Below, piece by piece: positions 11,463-23,233 of a DNA stretch of 64,000 bases. Origin of the DNA: Turritopsis dohrnii. Taxonomy: Eukaryota; Cnidaria; Hydrozoa; Anthoathecata; Oceaniidae. The stretch lies in assembly GCA_027922465.2 (NCBI GenBank), contig BQMF02000039.1, positions 558,001 to 622,000 on the forward strand, given 5' to 3'. Numbering within the stretch: the stretch's first letter is position 1; each line of letters opens with the position of its first letter. A program made the translations under genes and the position numbers. The notes under the pieces are model-generated. The model did not search any database and was not told where the DNA came from. It saw nothing but the letters and a program-made list of their open reading frames with translations.

Positions 11463-11960
11463 TTAATTTTGTCTTGGCAGCTGTGAAGTAAAGGCCTCTT
11501 CTCGTGCACTGATAAGTTAACGGAGTCATCACAGAAAGTTCTTTAACGGAGGCTGAGTGTGTTGACCAACCGAAACTGGTTTGTAAACAGAGGCTGTTCT
11601 CATAATACAAAAATATACCACGAAGTAACACACAACACACTCAGCCTCCTTTAAGGAAATTTGGGTGATGCCAGCCTCCGTTAACTGATCAGTGCATCGG
11701 AAGAGGTCCTGCACCTTTTGAGAAAGGTCTAAAGCCCTTTACTCCATTTCATATTTGTATTATGAGAAGAGCGTTAACAAATCAATTTTAAACGTTCAAA
11801 ACGCTCAGCCTCCTGTAAGGAACTTTCTGTGATGCCAGCCTCTGTTAACTGATCAGTGCACCAGAAGAAGCCTGGACTTTTTGAGAAACATCTAAAGACC
11901 TTTACTTCGTTGTATATTTTTAAATGTTCAGCCTCCATTAACTGATCAATGCCAATGCTG
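11463..11960. repeat. foldback repeat with tandem arm
   Basis: The segment 11463-11562 (GAAGTAAAGGCCTCTTCT...AACGGAGGCTGAGTGTGTT) is the inverted counterpart of about 11633-11745 (AACACACTCAGCCTCC...CCTTTACTCC), leaving a ~70 bp loop. The right arm repeats again in direct orientation at about 11805-11905, with a partial third copy to 11960. Each unit carries GATGCCAGCCTC(C/T)GTTAA and CTGATCAGTGCA. The short open frames on both strands here are by-products of the repeat. Confidence 0.7.
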
Positions 11961-12403
11961 TGTAGTAACCAACACAGTAGAAAAGCTCTGCGGAGGAAAT
12001 GTATCAATGTCATCCATCGGTTCTGTCATACTGATGTTTTCAAAGTTTTTATGTTTTTGAGACTGTTTGAGACAGATTGTAAAGATATCTTGCAGGCCTC
12101 GAAATTTCACAGTAACGATCATAATTTCATGAATTTCCGTTTCTGTAAAGTACCCATTTCTGCTTTATAGACGATAAAACAGTTGAATCACTGAGATGAT
12201 AACGACATAAAATGAAATAAAATGATAAATTGAATGAAAACAACAACACCCTTTAACTTTACTGGACTCATTCCACTTTCATGTTGTTACTCAGCTGGCG
12301 CTTTTCAGTAATAATATACGGATACAATCGTTTCCCAGAACCAAAATGGTGGTACCCAGTCATTAATGAGCTACATCGGTAACGATCGTTTCCGTTACTG
12401 ATA

Positions 12404-12760
12404 TGAATGAATGAATGAATGAATGAATGAATGAATGATATTTATTTGTCAACAAAAGGAATTCTAAGATGTTAAAAAATACAATTTGACTGGAGACCAT
12501 CCCAATGGACTAATCTAAACAGAGGGGGTGGCCACCAAAATAAATAATACAAATACATTAACATAAGTTAAACAACAAAACCATACACTAAAATGCAAGA
12601 AGACAATAGCACTAAAAAGAAACAAACAAACAAACAAACAAAAAAAAGGTCTTTTAGTTGGCTTAGAGGTATGGAACTTAGTTCCAGGTGACTAAAAGTA
12701 GATTGGAAAAAATTCCGACAAGTTATGGATTGGTAGGTAATATAATGCGGAAACAAAGTA
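12404..12760 (-). repeat. (AATG)n microsatellite with possible LINE 3' tail
   Basis: About nine AATG units at 12404-12437 are followed by ATATTTATTTGTC. Read on the minus strand this is ...GACAAATAAATATCATTCATTC..., the usual form of a CR1/L2-type LINE 3' end. No reverse transcriptase remains, so the LINE origin is inferred from the tail alone. Confidence 0.45.
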
Positions 12761-13396
12761 TAAGGCCGATGGAAATTTTATATTAGTTTAGCGTCACCCG
12801 CCCGCATCACTTTAAGTGCCCGCGTAAAAAAGTTCATTATTTTACAAGATTTCATTATTTCAACACAAAATGACAATTTTACAAGAATAATACATCATCC
12901 ACTTCATTTGCTTGCCTACCCACTACCGACCGTCGTATCCTGGTTCAAAATGTCCAAGTAGTTGCTCTTCCATGTGCGTTTAATGACTTCCCCAGAGTGC
13001 TCCGCATAATAAATGTAGCGAAATTTCGACATTCGATTACGTAATCGAAGTAGACATTAATTTTTGCAGGGTTTTGGAATAATAGAGTTATGGTTTTTGA
13101 TACATACTGAAAAGCCAACTTTGCGGAATACCTAATTTGCAAAAATTTCTTGAAAATTTCTTCTTTTTCAATGTAGTTGAAGAAAAAGCAGGTCTGAAGT
13201 AATTTGAAAGCTCGAGCTAGTACCGTACTCGGGCAGGCGGGATCTCAGTGATTATAGTAATGCAACATGGCGTATTTGATGTGTTCTCCGGCTATGTATG
13301 GCACTAGAACAAAATTAATGAATAATGAAAACATGCCGCATGACATTTTCAGGAGTTAAGTGACGCTAAACTAATATAAAATTTCCATCGGCCTAA
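12761..13396. mobile_element. MITE with 35-bp perfect inverted ends
   Basis: The left end at 12763-12797 begins AGGCCGATGGAAATTTTATA and ends TTTAGCGTCAC. Its exact reverse complement is at 13360-13394. The flanks are TA-rich (TATA on both sides), so the target duplication cannot be fixed. The interior (about 560 bp) has no coding potential, which makes it non-autonomous. Confidence 0.75.
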
Positions 13397-14421
13397 TATA
13401 GTTTACGTGGAAGTTTAAAATTTCAAGGCCTGTCTTGGTTTTATTAAAGTATTTGCAATAATCCAAATAAATGATAAATGATTCCCCCCTATCATATATA
13501 TATATATATTATGCCATAAAATGCTCATCAAGTCATTAACAGAGGCTTAGTGGAGGCTTAACCAAGGCTACTTTTAACAGAGAGGCTCACTTGACAATAC
13601 CCCTCCTGTGATGGAGGTTCCAACAAAAAGTGACAAATTAGAGGTAATGGATATGAAAATACTGTTTACGCAGCAATTAAATGGAGGAATGTCAATGATT
13701 AATGATTAGAAAAATGAAGAACTTTAATTTCCCAATATTATTTCAAATTGTAATTGATATTTTCCCAGTAAATAAGTTTCTTTGCTACCTAGCAATCACC
13801 ACAAATATCATATCAAAATGATTCTTGTTTTAATAATTAGAATTCAAACTTACTCTGATAAGTGGGGACACTTTAACTGGCATGGTGATGACGATATTGT
13901 GGATCAAAAAATGCGAACTTTAGTTGCTTTGCCTTTCTGTCCACTTGTCCCGTTTGACTTTTTTACACCAACTCAAGTGTACAAAGTGTAAAATATACAT
14001 CCTGTGAAACGCGTCAATGTTGCACGGAACGACAATGAAACTTACAAAACATTAACAAACTTTTAACGCGTCAAGCTTTGGAACAACAATGTTCGTTTTT
14101 AGTTAACCTAAGATATTCTGATGTGTTGCCCTCAAAGTTATCCTGGAATCCCAGTTCTATGATCCACTGGATTCAATTGATCTAAGTTGATTTTCCGTAG
14201 AGTGCTGTTGTGGAAACCATGCTGCCTGGGATGTCTTTTATCGTTTATTTTTTTATTGTGTGTAGGAATTACCCACAGAAAATTTATATTGATCTGAGAT
14301 ATTGTAGTTATATGGTAAGTATCTGAATTTCTGTCCGTTTAAAAACCAAGCAGAAGCTTTTCGATACGTTGTATCATCATCAGTGCTATATACAAAGTTC
14401 TTTCTTTTGAAATAGTGTTAG
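13397..14421. other. intergenic, no gene recognised
   Basis: AT-rich, with a short (TA)n near 13495-13509. No gene or delimited repeat. Confidence 0.45.
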
Positions 14422-14431
14422 GGTTGTTAAG

Positions 14432-15259
14432 CTTACCGAAAGCTAGCCGTACCTAACAGCCGTACCTTAGCCTTACCTTAGCCGTACTTAAGAAAATATG
14501 TCCATTTAGAACAGGAGAATGTATTTAAAGCAAAAAGATCAATAATCTCTGCTGTAACAAAGTAGTACTGAAATACAACTAAAGTTAGTTAATCAACATC
14601 GCCACTGAAAAGACGAAAATTTTCATTTCAAAATTAAGTGATGATAGGTGATATATTACATATCACTCTGATGATGTCTACTGGAATGTGTAGACGAATA
14701 TATAGATAGTAAAGAAAATCGTTTTTTCATCTTTTACTTTCAATTATGATCAAGCTTCTGGTTATCGTGTTTATAATTAAGTTGTATGCCCGAAACGATA
14801 TTTCCAGCCATTTCGAGTCACAGTTACATATTCGAGGCCAGCCGTACCTTATTTTGTCCAGTGGTACTTAAATTTTCATAATACTTATTTTCCAATCACA
14901 GTATATAACAGATTCGGGGCCAGCCGTACTTAATTTTCGAGTTGCACTAACAGATTCGAGGTCAGATAATGAATGAATCAATGTAGCTGAAATTCTACGA
15001 GGGAAAAGAAGATTCCCTGATAATCTCTACTATGGGGTATAGCATTTATCGCCTAAAATACTACTTATTGTTTTAATTAGAATTTGAACTTGGAATACGA
15101 AATAATGCCAATTTATTGTTGTTATATCACTTCTCTAACTGTTTGGAACTTGATTGAATTACCTTTGTCATACACAGCAGCTTAAATCGTTGGTTTTCTT
15201 AAGTACTGCTAAGGTAAGGCTTAGGTACGGCTGTTAGGTACGGCTAGCTTTCGGTAAGC
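14432..15259. mobile_element. MULE-like MITE with 62-bp inverted ends
   Basis: The ends start CTTACCGAAAGCTAGCCGTA and run for 62 bp with two mismatches between the arms (left 14432-14493, right 15197-15258). GGTTGTTAAG occurs directly on both sides (14422-14431 and 15260-15269) and looks like a 10-bp target-site duplication. Long inverted ends with a 9-11 bp duplication are typical of Mutator-like elements. The interior repeats GCCAGCCGTAC several times and has no transposase. Confidence 0.8.
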
Positions 15260-15409
15260 GGTTGTTAAGGCAAATAAAGAAGTGAGCTAATGGAGCTTAC
15301 TTTTTTAGATCAGCTTCAGGGCCGGCGAATCAAATATGAAAGGGGTGGGGGAGTCCCTGGAAGTTAATAAATATATATAATTATCCCTTTACTATCAAAT
15401 AAAGTCTCT

Positions 15410-15770
15410 CTAGCACCTATAAACTCGTTATCATTTAAATCAAGTTTGTCAGTAAAATCTTTATGAACATCTAGCAATGAAAGCGGCCATGTTTTCAGTC
15501 TCCGTGTCGTTGAAAACGATCTTTCGGGTGTACACGATGTGGCAGGATTGAATCAACAGCAACTTTATCACGTGGACGATGTTTTGGCATGAGATCTCGG
15601 GTAGCGACGGAGCATCCTTTTACAGCTTTATAAATGTCATTGAATTGAAACATGCAACTTTCTCGTCACCAAGAATAGTTCGCAAAATGTTTGCTTCTAT
15701 TCTAAGCATATCCATGTCGACTTCATCCTTGTACAGGGTGCGAAATAAAAAAGTTATCTGAGCAGGTCAA
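15410..15770 (-). pseudogene. hAT transposase C-terminal (dimerisation) remnant
   Basis: A minus-strand frame contains NPATSCTPERSFSTTRRLKT, the diagnostic block of the hAT C-terminal dimerisation domain. It is followed by LLDVHKDFTDKLDLND toward the left end, and preceded in another frame by DEVDMDMLRIEANILRTILG. Frameshifts and an in-frame stop just before the block make it non-functional. The catalytic core and BED finger are missing. Confidence 0.8.
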
Positions 15771-16070
15771 TGTCTGGCTGATTCTATGAATTTAGTGTGA
15801 ATTGAACGGTCATTGAAGATGTTGACAGGTCACTGGTTAAGTGCTTGTATGAAGAAATGAAACAAGTTTAAAGTTAAGTCTTTCATATTACTGGTGAGGG
15901 GGACGATTCTAGCAACTTGGCGTCCCAAACCAGCTAGTTATCAGTGAACCCCAATCACTTAAATTTACAATACGTTAGCCTTATCTCTTCACCACTGAAC
16001 TATTGATGTCTCTTACGAATATCATAATGCTTGTGGTGAAATAATTCACAGATAAACTTGAGCAAATCGG

Positions 16071-17241
16071 CAGCCCACGAAATTCAATTTAAAAACCGTC
16101 CAAGGTTATCGTGGCTTTGGCAGCCTCGTGCCGACCCAGACTAGTGTTTCTTACGGCATTCTGTTTTTTCTTTGATTTGCCGACCTCTGGAGACAACATT
16201 CACGGCATTTCTATGTTTCTTTGTAGTTTCATTCTTAAGGAATTAAAATGATTATATACAGGGAAATTCCCTTTAAACGTCATGAAGTATAACCAGTGTT
16301 ATTTTGCTGACATTTTAGCTTTTTGTTTACAAAGCAGAGAGAGAGAGAGAGAGATTTACGAAATAGTTATTTCTTCACATATTTTCATTTTAACGAAGCT
16401 TTGTAAGATGTTTTTTATGTTTTAGTGTACATGTCTCCTTATTTCCGCAGTGCTCTTCTTCATTGCTCAAATTAATCTATCTCTTATAGTCCTATTTTCT
16501 ATGTTCTCCTTTAAAATGAAATATACATCCGGTATTCCACGCGAATAAATTCTATTTTCAGAGTTAGCAACGGCAATCGATACGCTCTCCATCATTGTTC
16601 AAAAACTTTTATTTCTATTTTTTGTATAACTAGCAGTTTTCTTTACATGTTAAAGACGTATAAAGAAATCTATAAAGAAGAAATACTATTTATTTAATGA
16701 ATAAGAAGAATAAAAATATGTCATCAACATAAGAAGTGATTGAAATTTTAGAATGATATATCATCTTGAACATAAACGTTGCTACATGTTGCGACGTGAT
16801 ACTTTCTTTTACTTAACTGTCTAGACAAATGTTAATATAGCTTTAAGGTAAAAAAAAGAGACACACCTGATGTATTTAACGTGAATGAGTAGAGAATGTG
16901 TCGTTAATATTGCGCAATACATTATTGTTAAAAAATGCGTATTGTATGTCATTATTTCGTTTGCAAAATAATGCATAACGAATAATGCCCGCATTCCGCA
17001 TCGCTGTTTTTTAAGTCTGTTACGCTGAACGAAGTATTCAATAACTATGGCCTAATATTTACATGAAAAAACAACGAGAAATTTTCAGTTATTAATTCAT
17101 AAAATATCTACTGTGCCGACCCAGAGATGCAGGGAAAACGGCAATGCGGAGCCCATTTAAGACCTGGGTCGGCAAATTTTTGCCGCCGGTTCAGATCGGC
17201 ACTGACGTGCTGACCTGAAATTCTTTGAATTTCGTGGGCTG
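16071..17241. mobile_element. TIR element nested inside the hAT
   Basis: Perfect 17-bp inverted ends, CAGCCCACGAAATTCAA at 16071 and its complement ending at 17241, are flanked by AATCGG on both sides (16065-16070, 17242-17247) as a likely 6-bp target duplication. GTGCCGACCCAG recurs near both ends. No transposase is visible inside. A (GA)n run lies at 16337-16353. Confidence 0.7.
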
Positions 17242-17870
17242 AATCGGATTGTCTAAACATAACTATTTGAGGGCGATATCGTCTATAACGCAATTATTTG
17301 CAGGAATATCTGAAGAATAATTATTATCAACTTTCTCTTCGACATTTCAATTTGCTTCTTTATGAAAATAAACGTTTATTTCATCGTCTGCGTTTAACCT
17401 TTTTCTTTATTTGCAATCATCAACATTGATTGTGTAGAATAAAATAAAATAAACTAAATAAACTTTCTGGACAAATTTACCACGCGTCAACCAGCAAAAC
17501 ATCACTTTCTTCTTACTTCACCTGTTGTCTGCCTAAATGAATGATAAAACATTTCACACATTTTACATCCGCTGTTACTAATCAACGATATATACGCTGT
17601 AATTAATAAAAGTTTTAATAACAAACTCTCAGTTGAAGGGCAGAAAGTTTGTTTTCATATCACGTGAACAAGAATGTTTCAAATGTCAAAATGAAAATAT
17701 CACGACAACATCATACGCACTACATTTGGAGGATTCTCGAAAAGAGATTACAACTCACAATTGCGCATGAAAGAACAAAGAAAGTAAAAAAACCTCAAAA
17801 AAATTATTTCTTCTTAACAAAAAAGTGGGGGCCATGCTCCCCCCTAGCCCCCCTGGATTCGCCGGCCCTG

Positions 17871-18348
17871 AGCTATCTCGCTTTCAATTCTTCTTTCCTT
17901 CCAACCATGTATTTTTTAAAAATCCCTAGTGTGTATATAATGACCATTAATGAAAATTTTCATAATAGTTTTTTATTTGGTCACTTCAATGGGACAAAAA
18001 ATTATGATGTGAAACTCTTTTTTTTCTAAAGTGTGATGCATTAATTAGTATTCTTTTCTTGATAAATGTTGTATGCTACAACATAAATACTCTTGGTCAT
18101 TTTCTTGTGAATATGTACGAATGCATCAAATTCCATTCTTAGAAGAGGAGAACTTTTAAAGACCATTCTATTCAGGTAAAATTCTCATTTAAAATTATTT
18201 TTAGATGACTTTCAAAATGATGATATCAGGTAATTACATGATTATACCCTGTATATACGAAATAAACAATAAAGAAAATAGATATTTACAAAAAGTTGGT
18301 AATATGCATCCCATAAAACATGTTTACCCTTTTTAGATCATGTATATA
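17871..18348. other. intergenic, no gene recognised
   Basis: AT-rich spacer between the hAT element and the tandem Helitrons. Nothing assignable. Confidence 0.45.
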
Positions 18349-18886
18349 CTAGTAACCCGGGTAAAATTTTTTACCGAAGAGTTTAATTTCAAAAATGTGC
18401 AATTTCACTTCTTCCCTTGTGCGTGCCCAGTCACCGAAAATTAAATCACCGAATCTCAAAAAAAGACAATACCCATGTTGTAGAGCTTGAAAAACTGATC
18501 AAAAAGTGTGTGGGATCATTTCGCTACGACCAACCGTTGCAGAGATATCGCCGATCAAAGATTTTGATGACGTCATAGCCACAGTACCAAATAAATGTTG
18601 CGTCACCCCATTGCCTGTATCACCAACCCCCAAAAACGTCAGATTGGTTCTCAAGATATTTCCCCAAAAACGTTGTGTTCTATTGGGGATGCAATGCAAT
18701 GATTTCCTGTGATCATAAAAATAACTGACGTCAAATGTCACGTGCTTTTATACTAATCGTGAAAAAAGTGTCTCTCGCCTCTACGTGGTTTTATGCACAA
18801 CTAAGAAGGACTTGACCGTCAATTTAAAAGAAATATATCACTCTCTAAAATAAAAGTGTGACACACGTTACGAGATTATCATAATA
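18349..18886 (-). mobile_element. non-autonomous Helitron, copy 1 of a tandem pair
   Basis: On the minus strand the 3' end reads GGT-AAAA-TTTT-ACC hairpin, then CGGGTTACTAG followed by T, the CTAG-T end expected of Helitrons with a hairpin about 11 nt upstream. The body shares GATTTTGATGACGTCAT, CCCCAAAAACGT and TGTGACACAC blocks with copy 2. Its 5' end lacks the initial TC and joins directly to the CTAG of copy 2. Confidence 0.7.
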
Positions 18887-19451
18887 CTAGTATCCCGGGT
18901 AAAAACTTTTTACCGAACTTAACTTCGAAAACATTAGGTCAAATCCACCATTCCCGTGTACGTACCCCGTGACGGAAAAATAAATCATAGAATCGCAACT
19001 CATAAGTGTACCTATGTTGTAGAGCTCGAAAAACTGATCAAAAAAGTGTATGGGATCGTTTCGCTACGACCAACCTTTACAGAGATATCGTTGATTAAAG
19101 ATTTTGATGACGTCATATCCGCAGTACCAAATTAAATTTAGGCCCAAATGATGCGTCACCCTATCACCCGTATCGTTGACCCTAAAAAACGTCAGTTATC
19201 CCTATTGGCTCTTGAGATATTTCCCCAAAAACGTCGCGTTCGATTGGTGATGCAATGCAATGATTCCCCGTGATCATAAAAAAACTGACGTCAAATGATG
19301 CCACGTGCTTTCAGAATGATCGTGAAAAAAGTGTCTCTCGCCTCTACATGGTTTTACGGGCACATAAGAGGACGATGACCGTAAATTAAAACTAAATATA
19401 TCACTCTCTAAAATAAAAGTGGGATGCACAACACGGATTATTATAATAAGA
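18887..19451 (-). mobile_element. non-autonomous Helitron, copy 2 of a tandem pair
   Basis: The 3' CTAG is at 18887-18890 (read on the minus strand). The 5' end is A|TCTTATTATAATAATCCGTG at 19451, so this copy has both termini. It is about 565 bp, lies head-to-tail with copy 1, and has no open frame of significance. Relatives lie at 49772-50819 and 59683-59973. Confidence 0.72.
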
Positions 19452-21400
19452 TATATTTTGATAGGTTTCTGGTCTATTTGTCTGTGACAACATGATAGAT
19501 GCAAAATGGTGGGCTCAATATATTAATTTCATTAATTTTTCGAAATTAATTTTTTAACTATTATTTTTCGAAAAGGCATGCCAAAAAATTAAAGGGTGAG
19601 CAAAATAGCTGTAAAAATCTTATATTCAGACATAGCCTTTCTTTTCCATTAATTTTGTGGTTGACCCTAAAAAAGCATAATATTATCTTGGTTGTCTAGG
19701 TATTTGCAATGGAATGGATCCTTGTAATAAATGAACAGCTGACAATTGTTACTATTAATATTAACAAAATACTTCTCACTTCATCCCTTGTGTGACAAGG
19801 AACAAAGAATATTTTCATGAAGACAATCTCTCATTTGTATTTTGCTCAAACCACCATATTCACGAAACACATGGATGGTCCATGCAAAGAGCAAACAAAT
19901 GAAATCATGTATAATAAAAACATACTAATAAAATAATGATGTAAATTATAGATAACAAGAGCCACATGGCGCAAAACGGTAGCAGCAAAAGTACTTGCCA
20001 CAAAAATGCTTTCAAAATTTTACTTAAAGTTCTTAAAAGTTCTGTAAACGTTATTTCTTGAAATATCTTACTGGTGGAAAGCAGGCATAAACGATAATGT
20101 TTAAAATTACTAACTCGTGTAAATAGGGTCTAATTGTAACACACCAGCCATTTAATTTATTAGAGGACAAAAGAATTATACATGCATGAGCTGTTTATAA
20201 CGTACGTTTTTTTTTATAAGAGCTTATGTAGAAAAAAAACTTGTTTCTTCGAAAAACAAATGTATGTTTTGAATTATAATTTCTTGAAACCGAAAATGAA
20301 TTCGAACAGATAACTGCCTTTTTTTAACTCAATTTTTGAAAACCTTGATGATAAAAGACAGAACAGATAACTAACAAACGTAGAATGTAACAAGAAAGTC
20401 TGATCTGTGCTTTACTGACACGAAAAACAAATCTATTTTCAAGTGCCAAAGTACATTGATTCAGTACCATAAGTAACTAAAAGTCCCAGCTTTATGTAGA
20501 CCTAATATCCATTCCTTCATCAATTAAGTGATAAAATATCAAAGAAAACGTATTTTAATTAAATGCATGTGATTTAAAACCTTCGAAAATTCAAAAGGCT
20601 GCGTTTGTTCATTAGAATGTATATTGAGTTTTTAACGGGGACTTGCAGACTCTAAATCGCAGACTAATTGCCATTTCGGCCGGAGTAGGAGGAGGAGGAG
20701 GAGGAGGAGTCCACGGGTGTTTTAATACGGTATTCGCTATCGCTGCTACCGTAAAAATGTAATAAAAACACTATATGAAATGTTTGCTCTGATGACTGAT
20801 GTCTGTCTTGCTTTGGACGTCAAACAGCACAACAAAAATGTTTAGCTTCTTGTTATGGTGTACTTCAAATTACACACCTGAATCAATACTTACAAATGGC
20901 CCACTCTTCAATCAGTAGCAGATAAAATTGGAATTAACAATTGCCATTTTTGGAAAGTTTTAACAATAATAACTTGGCCAAAAATGGAATGGTGGTTCAG
21001 GCGCAAATACATGTGGGAGATTGCCTAAACCTGTTGTAAAGTTCACTAGTCAATATTGAACTATCAAGAAATGTTCGTTTTTGTGAGATTCATTTTGTTT
21101 GATTTTTGGTCTTATTAACTTGTACATAACATTTACTCATCTATTATTTTATTTACCCCTTGCACTTTAAGCTTCTGTAAAAGTGTTCCTGTAAAAACTG
21201 CATTTTCTGTGCAACGTATCAGCTTTTTAGCAATTATCTTGATCCAATATTCCCTGGCAAAAGCAATTTTTTTAATTCATGATTGTTAATTTCATTCTAG
21301 CAAAATATTTTGCTGTCCAAATGGTTTATAACACTTCTTTTTTATTCTTTTATAGTCTACTATAGGATAACTTATAAAATTTATGGTTTAGTCATTGAGT
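19452..21400. other. upstream region of the TRC8-type ligase gene
   Basis: AT-rich, with no gene recognised. A purine run (GGAGGAGGAGGAGGAGGAG, about 20690-20710) and slightly higher G+C near 20670-20760 could mark a promoter or an unrecognised first exon of the downstream gene, but no TATA box or start site can be fixed from sequence. Confidence 0.35.
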
Positions 21401-23233
21401 ATGGCAAACAAATGGGCTGAAGTTGTTCTTCGTGTACCTATAATATTCTTACTGGATTTCAGTATTAGTTTTCTTCCTGACTACCTCGTGGGTTATTCAT
21501 GGCCTCTTTGCACAATACTTCAAGGATTATGTAAGTATGCAACAATGTTTTGACATTTTATTCATAACAATATAATTTCCTCTTTTCATGATTAAAGTGT
21601 TTTCAGATTTCTGCATAATTAATTTCCACTGAGTCAGACCTCCATGATTTAAATCAACAAGCTTAATTCTCTTTCTGCTTTAGGTGCTGCAGTCTCTTTG
21701 TGTCTTTTAGTCTCATCAAATGAGCAGTTGTGGTCAATGTATTATGGTGTCCTCTTTATCTGTCACTTAACAACAGTTTTATATCTCAACATTACGAATA
21801 CACCTGTCCTTGCAGAGACAACCAACTTATCACTGAAAGAATTATTCAACATTGATATGATACTGTCTGCACAACCATTAGTGATATCTTGGGGGTTTTA
21901 TTTGATGTCAGTCTTTGTGTATGCACTTGCATTTCGTTCGATAAAACCTGTACTAATGGCCTCATCACTGATAGTCCTCATGTTTAAACACTTAAAAGAC
22001 AAAGATGAACCATCACTCTATGATTCTTTGGCATTCGGGGTGGCTGTATTTATCACTCTGCAGACTTTATATCATATGATCATTCGTCTAAAAAAACTTA
22101 TTAAGTACCAAATCCGAATTTTGACGTTTCGTTTTCGAATGTATGGAGCGGTCGTGCTATTCATATTGCATTGGAGACGACTGCATCTAAATACAGTTCT
22201 TTCGATTTACTGGATACTTATTTGGAATTATCAAATGATGGTGTTTACAGTGTTTGTGGACGATGGTTTCTATTTCTCTTTTATGTTGGCGTGCACTTCT
22301 TATGCTTGTAATTCTATCATAAAAGTAGCTGCTTTATGTTATGTAATAAAACACGCTGTGAAAGTGATTTTAGAAGGAGTTCGGAAACTAGTGAAAGACG
22401 ATCATACATTCGTTGAAGATGGTCATCATCAGCCATCAGGATTACGAGAAAGTGTTGGGTTTCTGTTTTTAAGTTTATATACAAACCTAACGAGTATGGA
22501 TCCATCAAAGCGAATTGTACTTTTAGAACTTATTTTACTGTTACTTGTTTCGGCTATGATTCGATCTATATTTGAAATTGTTGAACCTTATTTACTGGCT
22601 CTCAACAGCACTGTTACTCACAGTCGAAAAAGACATGTTAAGCTGGTTTTATTCTGTCTAGCATTAATGGCCATGGCTATATTAATGGGGATACATTTAT
22701 ATAAACTACGAGAGAGAATACCATTCAGTATTCCAAACATAATAACAGTAGCACAGATATTGTGTGCCTTGATTCTTTATTTTTTGTACACATATGACTC
22801 TCATTGTGGTGATTTGTGGGAAGAACTTGATGACTATGTATATTACATTAAAGGAGCATGTCGAACATTTGAATTTATATTGATTGTTCTTGTGTTGGGA
22901 TACCGTGTACTTGATACATCATCAAAGTGGACAGTTTTTCAAGTTATCATGGTGGTACTACATCTCTATGTAAATGTGTACCTCTCACTTAAAGATGGTT
23001 GGCGGAGTGTTCAGCTACGAAGATTAGTAAACCATAAGCTGAATGTCCTTCCTCAAGCATCGACTGAACGACTAGCATTGTCAGAAGATGTTTGTCCAAT
23101 ATGCTTGGAAGAGTTGAAATCAGCACGAGTGACTCCATGTAACCATCTGTTCCACACATTTTGTTTAAAGAAATGGCTAAGTGTACAAAACAAATGCCCA
23201 ATGTGTCACTCAACTATATTAGAAAAAAATTAA
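21401..23233 (+). CDS. RNF139: TRC8-family membrane RING-H2 E3 ubiquitin ligase
   Basis: Two exons, 21401-21530 and 21684-23233 (intron GTAAGT...TTTAG), encode 559 aa. In-frame TAG at 21389 supports ATG 21401. The N-terminus (ALRVP-like VVLRVPIIFLLDFSIS) and about a dozen hydrophobic segments match the TRC8 N-terminal multi-spanning domain. LWEELDDYVYYIKG before the last membrane segments is a family hallmark. The RING-H2 at residues 514-551 has CPIC, TPCNHLFHTFC and CPMC, with all eight zinc ligands present, and lies closest to RNF139 (TRC8) and RNF145. These ER ligases ubiquitinate membrane proteins and regulate sterol-controlled enzymes. The protein stops 8 residues after the RING, so the long acidic tail of vertebrate RNF139 (about 664 aa) is absent. 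An ATTAAA at 23299 may serve as poly(A) signal. RNF139 versus RNF145 cannot be decided. Confidence 0.92.

Larger units (their letters stand above)
15317..17870 (-). mobile_element. hAT transposon remnant
   Basis: The 15-bp inverted ends CAGGGCCGGCGAATC (15317-15331) and GATTCGCCGGCCCTG (17856-17870) match hAT-type ends, which begin CAGGG. Part of a hAT transposase lies near the left end on the minus strand. A second element sits inside at 16071-17241, so the hAT proper is about 1.4 kb. An 8-bp target duplication is not visible. Confidence 0.75.

Noticed and set aside
17649..18029. 126-codon plus-strand open frame
   Set aside because: It spans the right end of the hAT element into flanking DNA, including its GATTCGCCGGCCCTG end, and has no family resemblance.
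18499..18741. overlapping open frames on both strands (80 and 68 codons)
   Set aside because: They lie wholly within the first tandem Helitron and recur, broken, in the second copy.
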